From positions 1 to 26,294 of the forward strand of contig LWDI01000042.1 of NCBI GenBank assembly GCA_002083475.1: 26,294 nt of DNA. Direction: 5' to 3'. Below, in pieces: positions 1-6,480 of this stretch. This DNA is from Proteobacteria bacterium SG_bin5. GTDB taxonomy: Bacteria > Pseudomonadota > Alphaproteobacteria > Sphingomonadales > Sphingomonadaceae. How positions within the stretch are numbered: position 1 is the first letter of the stretch; each line of letters opens with the position of its first letter. Position numbers and translations under genes: made by a program. The notes below the pieces were generated by a model. That model saw only the letters and a program-made list of their open reading frames with translations. It was not told the DNA's origin and did no database searches.

Positions 1-498
1 GCCAGCGCGGTGCCGCCGCCGCCGGCGCTGCCAGTGGTCGTCGCGGCGCGCCCCGCCGCCAGCGCCGCGACGCCGCGCGTGACGCTCGCCGCCGCGATCA
101 AGGCGGCGGGGATCGATACGCGCTGTGGGCTCGAGAACAAGCCCGAGCTCACGCTCTGGCGGCTCGACGCGGCGACGAGCGTCGTCCTGGTCAGCGCGCC
201 GTGCAACAGCGGCGCTTATAACATGGCGAGCGCGGTGCTGCTCGCCGACGATCGCGGTACGCTCCGCAAGGCGGCGGGGGATTGGGACACCGAGGACGGC
301 CTGCTGATCAACGTCGATTGGGACCCCAAGGCGCGGCGCTTGTCGAGTTACAACAAGGGGCGGGGCATCGGCGATTGCGGCCAATCGGGCGACTGGGCGT
401 GGACGGGCTCGCGCTTCGCGCGCATCGAGGCGCGGGTGATGGACGAATGCCGGGGCTCGCCCGATTGGATCACCGTCTACCGCGCGACGATGCGCTGA
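1..498 (+). CDS. DUF1176 family protein, C-terminal part (5' end outside window)
   Basis: The frame is open from the first base, so the gene begins before the window; the ATG at 10 lies in an Ala/Pro-rich linker and is probably internal. About 165 residues are visible. The part after residue 25 resembles the DUF1176 family of secreted alphaproteobacterial proteins of unknown function: a Cys near CGLENKPELTLWRLD, a second in APCNSGAYN, a blade-like AGDWDTEDGLLINVDWD segment, and a Cys in GIGDCGQSGDWAWTGSRF followed by DECRG. The four cysteines suggest disulphides in the periplasm. The frame ends at a TGA at 496-498, followed by a repeat-bearing spacer. The family call is by recognition of these patterns; no biochemical role is known to me. 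Confidence 0.72.
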   Translation, partial: ASAVPPPPALPVVVAARPAASAATPRVTLAAAIKAAGIDTRCGLENKPELTLWRLDAATSVVLVSAPCNSGAYNMASAVLLADDRGTLRKAAGDWDTEDGLLINVDWDPKARRLSSYNKGRGIGDCGQSGDWAWTGSRFARIEARVMDECRGSPDWITVYRATMR

Positions 499-554
499 GC
501 GGGGCGCGCCGGTAACGCGGGGTACGATCGACTAGGCGTCAATGCGCCCGTGAA

Positions 555-652
555 CGTCACCCCGGGCTTGGCCCGGGGTCCACCGTGGCGCCAAGCATTG
601 CCGGCGATCGGCCTGGGGCAACCGTGGATGCCGGACCAAGTCCGGCATGACG
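555..652. repeat. Palindromic intergenic repeat (CGTCA...TGACG type)
   Basis: The 499-672 spacer between the DUF1176 gene and the end of egtD holds an element bounded by CGTCA (555-559) and TGACG (648-652). It contains two hairpins: CCCCGGGC/GCCCGGGG at 560-567 and 571-578 with a 3-nt loop, and TGCCGGAC/GTCCGGCA at 629-636 and 640-647. The same boundaries recur in the elements at 22021-22100 and 22241-22320, so these look like one dispersed REP-like family. As the flanking genes converge, the hairpins may also act as a two-way terminator. Confidence 0.7.
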
Positions 653-672
653 ATTTGCAACCAGGCCCACCC

Positions 673-1650
673 TCACGGCGCCAGGCGCGGCGCCTGCGCC
701 TCCGCCAGGATCACCGCGAACAAATCCCCGGCGTCGGTCCATTCGGCGACCGGGGTCCAGCCGCCCGCGCGCAGCAGCGGCCGGGCGTCGCGCGGGCCGT
801 ATTTGTGGCTATTCTCGGTGTGGATCGATTCGCCCGCCGCCATCGCGAAGGGGCGCCCCTCGATCGTGAAGGCGATGTCACGCGTCGCGACCAGATGCAT
901 TTCGATCCGCGACCGCGCGTCGTTCCAGCGCGCTTCGTGCGCGAAGGCGTCGATCGGCAGCGTGCCGGCGAGTTCGCGGTTGATGCGTTCGAGCAGGTTC
1001 AGATTGAACGCCGCCGTCACGCCTTGCGCGTCGTCATAGGCGGGCACCAGCACCTCGGGCGATTTCACCCGGTCCATCCCGATCAGCAGCAGCGCGCCCT
1101 CGCCGAGCGACGCCCGCATCGCGCGCAGCAGATCGACCGAGGCGGCGGGCGCCATATTGCCGATCGTCGAGCCGGGGAAGAAACCGAGCTTGGGCAGCGC
1201 CGCGACGCCGGCGGGAAGCGCCACCGCGCGCAGGAAATCGGCCTCGACCGGCAGCACCGGCAAGCCGGGAAAGGCGCTCGCGAGCGCCGCCGAACTCTCG
1301 CGCAGGAAATCGCCCGAAATGTCGATCGGCACATAGGCCGCGGGCGCCACCGCGCGCAGCAGCAGCGGGGTCTTGGTCGAGGAGCCCGAGCCGAACTCGA
1401 TCACCGCGCGGCCCGGCCCCACCGCGCGCGCGATCGCGCCGCCCTGCGCTTCCAGAATCGCGGTTTCGGTGCGGGTGGGATAATATTCGGGCAGCCGCGT
1501 GATCGCCTCGAACAATTCGGAGCCGCGCCGATCGTAGAACCAGCGCGCGGGAATCGCGCGCGGGGTGCGCGCGAAGCCGGTCAGCACATCGGCGCGGAAA
1601 TGCGGATCGGCGAGCGAGGCCTGGCCGTCTTCGATCTCGGGCTTGAGCAT
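673..1650 (-). CDS. egtD: L-histidine N-alpha-methyltransferase EgtD
   Basis: 325 residues, the usual EgtD length. The enzyme trimethylates histidine to hercynine with three SAM, the first step of ergothioneine synthesis in the cytoplasm. Visible family features are the SAM-binding EFGSGSSTKT (about residue 87), the YYPTRTE segment carrying a substrate-pocket tyrosine, GFFPGSTIGNM, the YDDAQGVTAAFNLNLL block with the histidine-binding asparagine, and IHTENSHKY near the C terminus, which supplies the Glu and Ser of the active site. The ATG at 1650 was chosen over the TTG just before it because GGAGG lies five bases upstream. It is the last gene of a minus-strand run and lies 75 bp after egtB, so the two are probably co-transcribed. 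Confidence 0.95.
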   Translation of the reverse strand: MLKPEIEDGQASLADPHFRADVLTGFARTPRAIPARWFYDRRGSELFEAITRLPEYYPTRTETAILEAQGGAIARAVGPGRAVIEFGSGSSTKTPLLLRAVAPAAYVPIDISGDFLRESSAALASAFPGLPVLPVEADFLRAVALPAGVAALPKLGFFPGSTIGNMAPAASVDLLRAMRASLGEGALLLIGMDRVKSPEVLVPAYDDAQGVTAAFNLNLLERINRELAGTLPIDAFAHEARWNDARSRIEMHLVATRDIAFTIEGRPFAMAAGESIHTENSHKYGPRDARPLLRAGGWTPVAEWTDAGDLFAVILAEAQAPRLAP

Positions 1651-1725
1651 CAATGCCTCCGTGTAAAATGGCGATGTGCGCAGCGCGCCATCACGCGACC
1701 CGTCACCCCGGGGATGAAGCGCACG

Positions 1726-2991
1726 CTACACATCGCGCGCGAGCCGGACGCCGGTGAATTGCCAGCGCTGGTGCGGATAGAAGAAATTGCGATAGCTCGC
1801 GCGCGCATGGCCGCGCGGGGTCGCGCAACTGCCGCCGCGCAGCACGAACTGCCCGCTCATGAACTTGCCGTTGTATTCGCCCACCGCCCCCGCGGCGGCG
1901 CGGAAGCCGGGATAGGGGCGGAAGGCCGAGCCGGTCCATTCCCACACATCGCCGAAAAAGCCGCCACCCGGGCGCGGCTCGACCGCTTCGGCGCGGTCGA
2001 GCTGGTTGCCGGCGTCGGCGGCGGTGTCGGCGGCGGGGGTGTCGGCGGCGGCTTCCCATTCGGCCTCGCTCGGCAGCCGGGCGCCCGCCCAGCTCGCATA
2101 GGCATCGGCCTCGTAGAAGCTGATGTGCGTCACCGGCGCGGCGGGATCGATCGCGCGGCGCCCGTCGAGCCCGAAGCGCGTCCACACGCCGTCTTGCTGC
2201 CGCCAATAGAGCGGGGCGTCGATGGCGTTGGCCTTCACCCAGGCCCAGCCGTCCGACAGCCAATGGCGCGGCTCGGCATAGCCGCCATCGGCGATGAACG
2301 CCGCCCATTCGCCGTTGGTGACGGTGCGATCGGCGAGCGCATGGGGCCGGAGCAGCACCGCGTGGCGCGGCCCCTCGGCATCGAAGGCGAAGCCCTCGCC
2401 CGCATGGCCGATTTCCACAATGCCGCCTTGATGCTCGCGCCAGCCGATCGGCCCGGGCATCCCGACCGGCACTTTGGGCGCGGGGGCGAACAGCGCGGGT
2501 TCGAGCGGGTTTTGCGCGAAGAGGTGGAGAATGTCGGTCAGCAGCAATTCCTGATGCTGCTCTTCATGATGGCACCCGAGCGCGACCAGCGCGCGCGCCT
2601 CGGCGGGCAGATCGGGCAGCGCGGCGATCAGCGCCTCGGTCACCGCGCGGCGATAATCGAGCACCTCGGCGAGGCTCGGCCGCGTGATCATGCCGCGCCG
2701 GGGGCGGGCGTGGCGCGCGCCTTCGGCCTCGTAATAGCTGTTGAACAGAAAGGCATAGCGCGGATCATGCGGCGCGTGGCCGGGCACGAAATCACGCAAG
2801 ACGAAGGTTTCGAAGAACCAGCTGGTGTGCGCCAAATGCCATTTGGCGGGCGAGGCATCGTCCATCGACTGGACCGTCGCGTCGGCGTCGGAGAGCGGCG
2901 CGGCCAGCGCCTCGCTCAACGCGCGAACTCGGGCGAAGCGCGCGCCGATCGGGTCGAGCGCGGTTTTGCCGGCAGTGGCGATCATCGACAT
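1726..2991 (-). CDS. egtB: Ergothioneine biosynthesis sulfoxide synthase EgtB
   Basis: 421 residues. EgtB is a non-haem iron enzyme that joins hercynine to cysteine or gamma-glutamylcysteine with O2 to give a sulfoxide. The N-terminal DinB-like half carries WHLAHTSWFFE and HHEEQHQELLLTDILH, which provide the three iron-binding histidines. The C-terminal half is an FGE-sulfatase domain: NGEWAAFIADGGY, PVTHISFYEADAYASWAGARLP, GDVWEWTGS, GQFVLRGGSCATPRGHARASYRNFF, and GVRLARD at the end. A longer frame reaches 3072 but would overrun the upstream adenosyltransferase. The ATG at 2991 follows AAGGGAG, though the ATG two codons later (2985) has better Shine-Dalgarno spacing. Which thiol donor is used cannot be read here, and no egtA, egtC or egtE lies in the window. 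Confidence 0.95.
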   Translation of the reverse strand: MSMIATAGKTALDPIGARFARVRALSEALAAPLSDADATVQSMDDASPAKWHLAHTSWFFETFVLRDFVPGHAPHDPRYAFLFNSYYEAEGARHARPRRGMITRPSLAEVLDYRRAVTEALIAALPDLPAEARALVALGCHHEEQHQELLLTDILHLFAQNPLEPALFAPAPKVPVGMPGPIGWREHQGGIVEIGHAGEGFAFDAEGPRHAVLLRPHALADRTVTNGEWAAFIADGGYAEPRHWLSDGWAWVKANAIDAPLYWRQQDGVWTRFGLDGRRAIDPAAPVTHISFYEADAYASWAGARLPSEAEWEAAADTPAADTAADAGNQLDRAEAVEPRPGGGFFGDVWEWTGSAFRPYPGFRAAAGAVGEYNGKFMSGQFVLRGGSCATPRGHARASYRNFFYPHQRWQFTGVRLARDV

Positions 2992-3008
2992 CGCTCCCTT
3001 CTGCCGCC

Positions 3009-3029
3009 GCAAGCCACCCGCTGGCTTGC
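3009..3029. repeat. Hairpin between adenosyltransferase gene and egtB
   Basis: An 8-bp inverted repeat, GCAAGCCA/TGGCTTGC at 3009-3016 and 3022-3029 with a 5-nt loop, lies in the 50-bp gap upstream of egtB. No T-run follows it on the minus strand, so it is not a convincing terminator. It could be an mRNA processing or stability hairpin. Confidence 0.4.
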
Positions 3030-3041
3030 ATATTCCAGGCC

Positions 3042-3611
3042 TTATCCCTGGCGCGAGCCGCCCGGCACCCAAAGCGGATCGGCGCCCGCGTTCACGAAGC
3101 GCGCACCGACGAACAAATAATCGGACAATCGGTTCAAATAAATCAAGGCCTGCGGGTTGATCGGCTCGGCGCGCGCCGCCGCCACCCCCGCGCGCTCGGC
3201 GCGGCGCGCGACGGTGCGCGCGACGTGAAGCGCCGCCGCGCCCGCGCTGCCGCCGGGCAGGATGAAGCTGGTGAGCGGCGGCAAGCCGGCGTTGAGCGTG
3301 TCGATCGCTTCCTCGAGCCAGGCGACTTGGCTCGGCACCACCCGCAGGGTCATTTCGCCGGGCGTAAAATCGTCGCCCGGCGTGGCGAGATCGGCGCCCA
3401 GGTCGAACAGATCGTTCTGAATCCGCCGCAGCACCGCGACCAGCGGCCCGTCGCCGAGCGCCACCACCGCGACGCCGATCGCGGCGTTGAGCTCGTCGAC
3501 TTCGCCGATCGCGTGAAGCCGGGCCGAATCCTTCGCCGCGCGGCTGCCGTCGACCAGCCCCGTCGTCCCGTCGTCGCCGGTGCGCGTGTAGATTTTATTG
3601 AGCTTGACCAT
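3042..3611 (-). CDS. Cob(I)yrinic acid a,c-diamide adenosyltransferase, PduO type
   Basis: 189 residues. It transfers adenosyl from ATP to cob(I)alamin, making coenzyme B12 in the cytoplasm; PduO-type enzymes form trimers. Visible family motifs are the ATP-binding N terminus KIYTRTGDDGTTGL (residues 5-18), the ARLHAIGEVDELNAAIG helix, FILPGG, ARTVARRAER, and the C-terminal YLNRLSDYLFVGAR segment with the conserved Arg and Asp. The ATG at 3611 starts 19 bp after the end of the HIG1-like gene, and a perfect palindrome lies in this gap. Co-transcription with the neighbours on both sides is likely from spacing. The gene is often called pduO or cobO in annotations, but function in a specific B12 pathway is not shown here. 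Confidence 0.93.
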   Translation of the reverse strand: MVKLNKIYTRTGDDGTTGLVDGSRAAKDSARLHAIGEVDELNAAIGVAVVALGDGPLVAVLRRIQNDLFDLGADLATPGDDFTPGEMTLRVVPSQVAWLEEAIDTLNAGLPPLTSFILPGGSAGAAALHVARTVARRAERAGVAAARAEPINPQALIYLNRLSDYLFVGARFVNAGADPLWVPGGSRQG

Positions 3612-3619
3612 AGCGCGTC

Positions 3620-3633
3620 TGACCCCGGGGTCA
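3620..3633. promoter_or_regulatory. Perfect 14-bp palindrome overlapping a stop codon and translation start region
   Basis: TGACCCCGGGGTCA at 3620-3633 is a perfect inverted repeat. On the minus strand it starts at the TGA of the HIG1-like gene, and its G-run lies about 11 bases before the adenosyltransferase ATG, where the ribosome binding site should be. It could be a protein binding site or affect translational coupling. No function is established. Confidence 0.35.
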
Positions 3634-3861
3634 GCCGCTCTTGCCGAAGAACAGCAGCAGCACGGTCGCGATCAAGATCGCGATCGCCTGGAAGAAGATG
3701 CGGCCCTGCATCATCCGGTTCGACTTCATCGCCGAGACGCTCGGCCCCGTCCCCTCCAGATCGGCCTTGGTCGTCTGCAGGAAAGTGACGATGCCGCGCA
3801 CCAGCATCACGAGCGTCGCGATCATCGCCGCGATCAGCAGGAGCCACAGGAAAATGATCAT
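3631..3861 (-). CDS. Small twin-transmembrane protein, HIG1 domain-like
   Basis: 76 residues with two membrane helices, about residues 2-27 (IIFLWLLLIAAMIATLVMLVRGI) and 53-72 (FFQAIAILIATVLLLFF). They are joined by a polar loop containing KADLEGTGPSVSAMKSNRMMQGR. The layout and the RMM-R loop resemble bacterial HIG1 (hypoxia-induced gene 1) proteins, which in mitochondria and some alphaproteobacteria associate with cytochrome oxidase. That role is only inferred here. The ATG overlaps the TGA of gluQ by four bases (ATGA), so translation is probably coupled, and the adenosyltransferase gene follows 19 bp downstream. Confidence 0.85.
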   Translation of the reverse strand: MIIFLWLLLIAAMIATLVMLVRGIVTFLQTTKADLEGTGPSVSAMKSNRMMQGRIFFQAIAILIATVLLLFFGKSG

Positions 3862-4721
3862 GGCGGCAAGATAGGCGCTCGGCCGGACTTTGCCAGCCCT
3901 ATTTGCGCGCGCAGGGCGTCGGCGAGCGCACGCCCGTCGTCGCCCGCCGAGCGCCGGTCGGCGAGCGCGGGCGCGCCGTCGCGCTTGGCGAGGCGGCGGC
4001 CCGCCGCGTCGGTCAGCAGCGGATGGTGGCAGTAAAGCGGCGTCGGCAGACCGAGCAGCGCCTGGAGCAGCCGGTGGACATGCGTCGCGGCGAACAGATC
4101 GGCGCCCCGGATCACGTGCGTCACGCCTTGCGCGGCGTCGTCGAGCGTGGCGGCGAGGTGATAGCTCGCGGGCGCGTCCTTGCGCGCGAGGATCACGTCG
4201 CCCTGATGCGCGGGCGTCGCCGCGACGGTGCCGGCGAACTCATCCTCCCAAAAGAGCGGCCCGACGCGCGCGACGGCGGCGGCCATGTCGAGCCGCAGCG
4301 CGTGCGGTTCGCCGAGGCGCGCGGCGCGCGCGGCGGGGCTCAGGCGGCGGCAGGTGCCGGGATAGGCGGGCGCCTCGCCATGCGGCGCGGCGAGGCTCGC
4401 GGCGATTTCGCGGGCGATGTCGGCGCGGGTGCAGAAACAGGGGTAGAGCAGCTCGCCGAGCCGATCGAGCGCGGCGGCATAATCGGCCAAGCGGCGCGAC
4501 TGGAAGCTCACTTCGTCCCAATCGAGCCCTAGCCAGGCGAGGTCCTCCAAAATGCCCGCCACATGTTCGGGTCGGCTTCGGGTGCCGTCGATATCCTCGA
4601 TCCGCAGCAGAAAACGCCCGCTCGCGGCGCGCACGGCATCATGCGCCCAGATCGCCGAAAAGGCGTGGCCGAGATGCAGCCGCCCGGTGGGGCTGGGCGC
4701 GAAGCGGGTGGTCAGCGCCAC
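3858..4721 (-). CDS. gluQ: Glutamyl-Q tRNA(Asp) synthetase
   Basis: 287 residues, far shorter than GltX because the anticodon-binding domain is absent. This is the hallmark of GluQ-RS, which attaches glutamate to the queuosine base of tRNA-Asp. The HIGH-like motif is SPTGRLHLGHAFSA (residues 10-23), followed by LLRIEDIDGTRSRPEHV. Zinc ligands are suggested by CFCTRADI with YPGTC further on. The KMSKS-like signature is GRRLAKRDGAPAL. The start is a GTG at 4721 preceded by AGGGGG five bases upstream, and the protein then reads ALTTRFAPSPTG as family members do. It heads the minus-strand gluQ/HIG1/adenosyltransferase/egtB/egtD run. Confidence 0.93.
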   Translation of the reverse strand: MALTTRFAPSPTGRLHLGHAFSAIWAHDAVRAASGRFLLRIEDIDGTRSRPEHVAGILEDLAWLGLDWDEVSFQSRRLADYAAALDRLGELLYPCFCTRADIAREIAASLAAPHGEAPAYPGTCRRLSPAARAARLGEPHALRLDMAAAVARVGPLFWEDEFAGTVAATPAHQGDVILARKDAPASYHLAATLDDAAQGVTHVIRGADLFAATHVHRLLQALLGLPTPLYCHHPLLTDAAGRRLAKRDGAPALADRRSAGDDGRALADALRAQIGLAKSGRAPILPP

Positions 4722-4789
4722 CGCGACCCCCTATTCGAACCACCATCCGGCGCGCGAGCGACTCGGCTTGTCGCAGGCGAAATCGGCCA

Positions 4790-4819
4790 TTGACCGCGAG
4801 TCGCGGGCGATGTCATGAT
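4790..4819 (+). promoter_or_regulatory. Candidate sigma-70-like promoter for the HNH gene
   Basis: TTGACC at 4790-4795 and CATGAT at 4814-4819 are separated by 18 bases and lie about 45 bases before the HNH start. The -35 match is good and the -10 match moderate (4 of 6). It is the best candidate in the gluQ/HNH divergent spacer, but unproven. Confidence 0.35.
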
Positions 4820-4864
4820 GTCGTCATCCTCTTCGGCGAAAGGCTGCGGCGAAAGGGAAGAAGC

Positions 4865-5431
4865 ATGTACCATCCCGATCTGATCCGGCATCCGGACAGT
4901 TGCCCGGCGCTGGTGCTGAACGCGGATTACACGCCGCTCAGCTATTATCCCCTGAGCGTGTGGCCTTGGCAAACGGCGATCAAGGCGGTGTTCCTCGACC
5001 GGGTCGACATCGTCGCTTATTATGAGCGCGAGGTGCGCAGCCCCAGCCACCGGCTCAAGCTGCCCTCGGTGATCGCGCTCAAGCAATTCGTCAAACCCTC
5101 GCAATTCCCGGCGTTCACGCGGTTCAACCTGTTCCTGCGCGATCGGTTCGAATGCCAATATTGCGGCTCGGGGCGCGACTTGACCTTCGACCACGTCATC
5201 CCGCGCGCGCAACAGGGGCGGACGACTTGGGAGAATGTCGTCACCGCTTGCGCGCCGTGCAATCTCAAGAAGGGTGGGCGGACGCCCAAGCAAGCGGGGA
5301 TGCCGATCCTCAACCCGCCGATCCGCCCGACGAGCTGGCAATTGCAGGAACATGGCCGGCGCTTCCCGCCGAACTATTTGCACGAAACCTGGCACGACTG
5401 GCTCTATTGGGACGTCGAGCTGGAGGCTTGA
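4865..5431 (+). CDS. HNH endonuclease family protein
   Basis: 188 residues. The HNH nuclease fold is clear in the second half: FECQYCG (first zinc CxxC), DLTFDHVIPRAQQGRTTWEN (catalytic DH and N), then ACAPCNLKKGGRTP (second CxxC and final HNH residues). The N-terminal half begins PALVLNADYTPLSYYPLSVWPWQ, followed by AVFLDRVDIVAYY, a pattern I know from a short HNH protein found in most alphaproteobacteria. This suggests a core cellular role rather than a mobile or restriction enzyme, but its substrate is unknown. The ATG at 4865 has GGGAAG seven bases upstream; the open frame extends much further upstream only as a shadow of gluQ. It converges with the CoA lyase gene. Confidence 0.9.
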   Translation: MYHPDLIRHPDSCPALVLNADYTPLSYYPLSVWPWQTAIKAVFLDRVDIVAYYEREVRSPSHRLKLPSVIALKQFVKPSQFPAFTRFNLFLRDRFECQYCGSGRDLTFDHVIPRAQQGRTTWENVVTACAPCNLKKGGRTPKQAGMPILNPPIRPTSWQLQEHGRRFPPNYLHETWHDWLYWDVELEA

Positions 5432-5434
5432 AAA

Positions 5435-5522
5435 CCCTCACCCAACCCTCTCCCGCCCGCGGGAGAGGGCTTTTCTCCGCGTTTTAGCCCTCTCCCGTTT
5501 ACGGGAGAGGGTTGGGTGAGGG
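5435..5522. repeat. Double-hairpin repeat between convergent genes
   Basis: A perfect 21-bp inverted repeat has its outer arms at 5435-5455 and 5502-5522 (CCCTCACCC...GGGTGAGGG). Each end also forms its own small hairpin: CCCTCTCCCG/CGGGAGAGGG at 5446-5469, and the same arms at 5488-5511. The RNA can therefore fold either as two small hairpins or one long one. It fills the gap between the HNH gene and the convergent CoA lyase gene and probably acts as a two-way terminator. The sequence resembles a dispersed repeat seen in many proteobacteria. Confidence 0.8.
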
Positions 5523-5537
5523 CCTTCTTCTTCTCCC

Positions 5538-6359
5538 TCACCCCATCCCCAACACCCGCCGCGCCGCCTTCAGATGCGGCGCGTCGATCATCTTGCCGTC
5601 GAGCGCCAGCACGCCCGCGCCCGGGTTCGCGTCGAACGCCGCCACCACGCGGCGGGCGTGGTCGAGCTCGGCGTCGCTGGGGGTGAAGGCGGCGTTGATC
5701 ACGCTCACTTGGCTCGGGTGGATCGCCATCATGCCCGTGAAGCCGTCGCGCCGCCCGCGCGCGGCATAAGCGGCGAGGCCCTCCAGATCGCGGAAATCGG
5801 GATAGACGGTCTCGATCGCCGCCACCCCCGCCGCATGCGCGCCGAACAGGGTGAGCGACCGCGCCAGCTCATAGGGCGGGGTGAAGCGCCCGTCGGCCTC
5901 GCGCGCGGTGGCGGCACCGATCGCCGCCGGCAAATCCTCGGCGCCCCAGGTTAGCCCCAGCAGCCGATCGGCGACGGCGGCATAGCTGCCGAGCTGGAAA
6001 ATCGCCGCCGGCGTCTCGGTCGCGATCGGGAGGATGGGGAGCGCGGCCGGCGAGTCGAGCCGGGCGAGCGAGGCCGCGCCCTCGGCCTTGGGCAGCACCA
6101 GTCCATCGGGCCGCGCGGGCAGCACCGCCGCCAGATCGTCCGCGATAAGCCCCGAATCGAGCGGGTTGATCCGCACCAGCCGCATGCAGGCGCAGGGTTC
6201 GGCGAGGAACGCCGCCACCGCCGCGCGCGCGGCTTGCTTGCGCTCGAGGCTGACCGCGTCCTCCAGATCGAGGATCAGCGCGTCGGCCCCGCTCGCCGCC
6301 GCCTTGGCCATGCGATCGGGGCGGTCTCCGGGGACGAACAGCAATGAACGCAAGCGCAT
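5538..6359 (-). CDS. HpcH/HpaI aldolase / citrate lyase beta-like (CitE family) CoA ester lyase
   Basis: 273 residues. The start RLRSLLFVPGDRPDRMAKA, then GADALILDLEDAV with the metal-binding acidic residues, RINPLDSG, DGLVLPKAEG, ATETPAAIFQL, GLTWGAEDLPAAIGA and GFTGMMAIHPSQVSVIN together mark the CitE/malyl-CoA lyase superfamily. These TIM-barrel enzymes cleave or hydrolyse CoA esters such as malyl-CoA or citramalyl-CoA using Mg2+. The exact substrate cannot be told. It stands alone rather than with citrate lyase alpha and gamma genes, so citrate lyase activity is unlikely. The ATG at 6359 is preferred because GGAG sits at good spacing; upstream in-frame starts at 6365 and 6389 exist. Confidence 0.88.
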   Translation of the reverse strand: MRLRSLLFVPGDRPDRMAKAAASGADALILDLEDAVSLERKQAARAAVAAFLAEPCACMRLVRINPLDSGLIADDLAAVLPARPDGLVLPKAEGAASLARLDSPAALPILPIATETPAAIFQLGSYAAVADRLLGLTWGAEDLPAAIGAATAREADGRFTPPYELARSLTLFGAHAAGVAAIETVYPDFRDLEGLAAYAARGRRDGFTGMMAIHPSQVSVINAAFTPSDAELDHARRVVAAFDANPGAGVLALDGKMIDAPHLKAARRVLGMG

Positions 6360-6421
6360 CGGCATCTCCTCGATGCCCGGCGCTACCATGGCCGCGCGCG
6401 GGGCGCCAAGCCGCGCGGCAC

Positions 6422-6450
6422 TTGATACTTTATCTCATAACTCGTAAAGT
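6422..6450 (+). promoter_or_regulatory. Candidate promoter with overlapping inverted repeat upstream of TonB receptor
   Basis: In a short AT-rich patch, TTGATA (6422-6427) and TAAAGT (6445-6450) are exactly 17 bases apart, a good sigma-70 layout. The inverted repeat ACTTTA/TAAAGT (6427-6432 and 6445-6450, 12-nt spacer) overlaps both the end of the -35 box and the whole -10 box. A repressor bound there would block RNA polymerase. For a ZnuD-like receptor a metal regulator such as Zur or Fur is a reasonable guess, but the sequence does not match a Zur box I recognise. Confidence 0.5.
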
Positions 6451-6480
6451 CACGTAAATCAGGGAATAAAGGGTGATATT

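Noticed and set aside
3000..3060. A cobalamin riboswitch near the adenosyltransferase gene
   Set aside because: The gap is downstream of that gene and too short, and no B12-box-like sequence was recognised.
550..3120. An 856-codon open frame on the plus strand
   Set aside because: It lies antisense to egtD and egtB, which have clear motifs, and its translation is Arg/Gly/His-rich with no domain; a GC-rich shadow frame.
4725..4745. GGTTCGAAT on the minus strand, like a tRNA T-loop
   Set aside because: The bases on each side do not pair as a T-arm and no acceptor or anticodon stem can be drawn; it lies in the gluQ leader.
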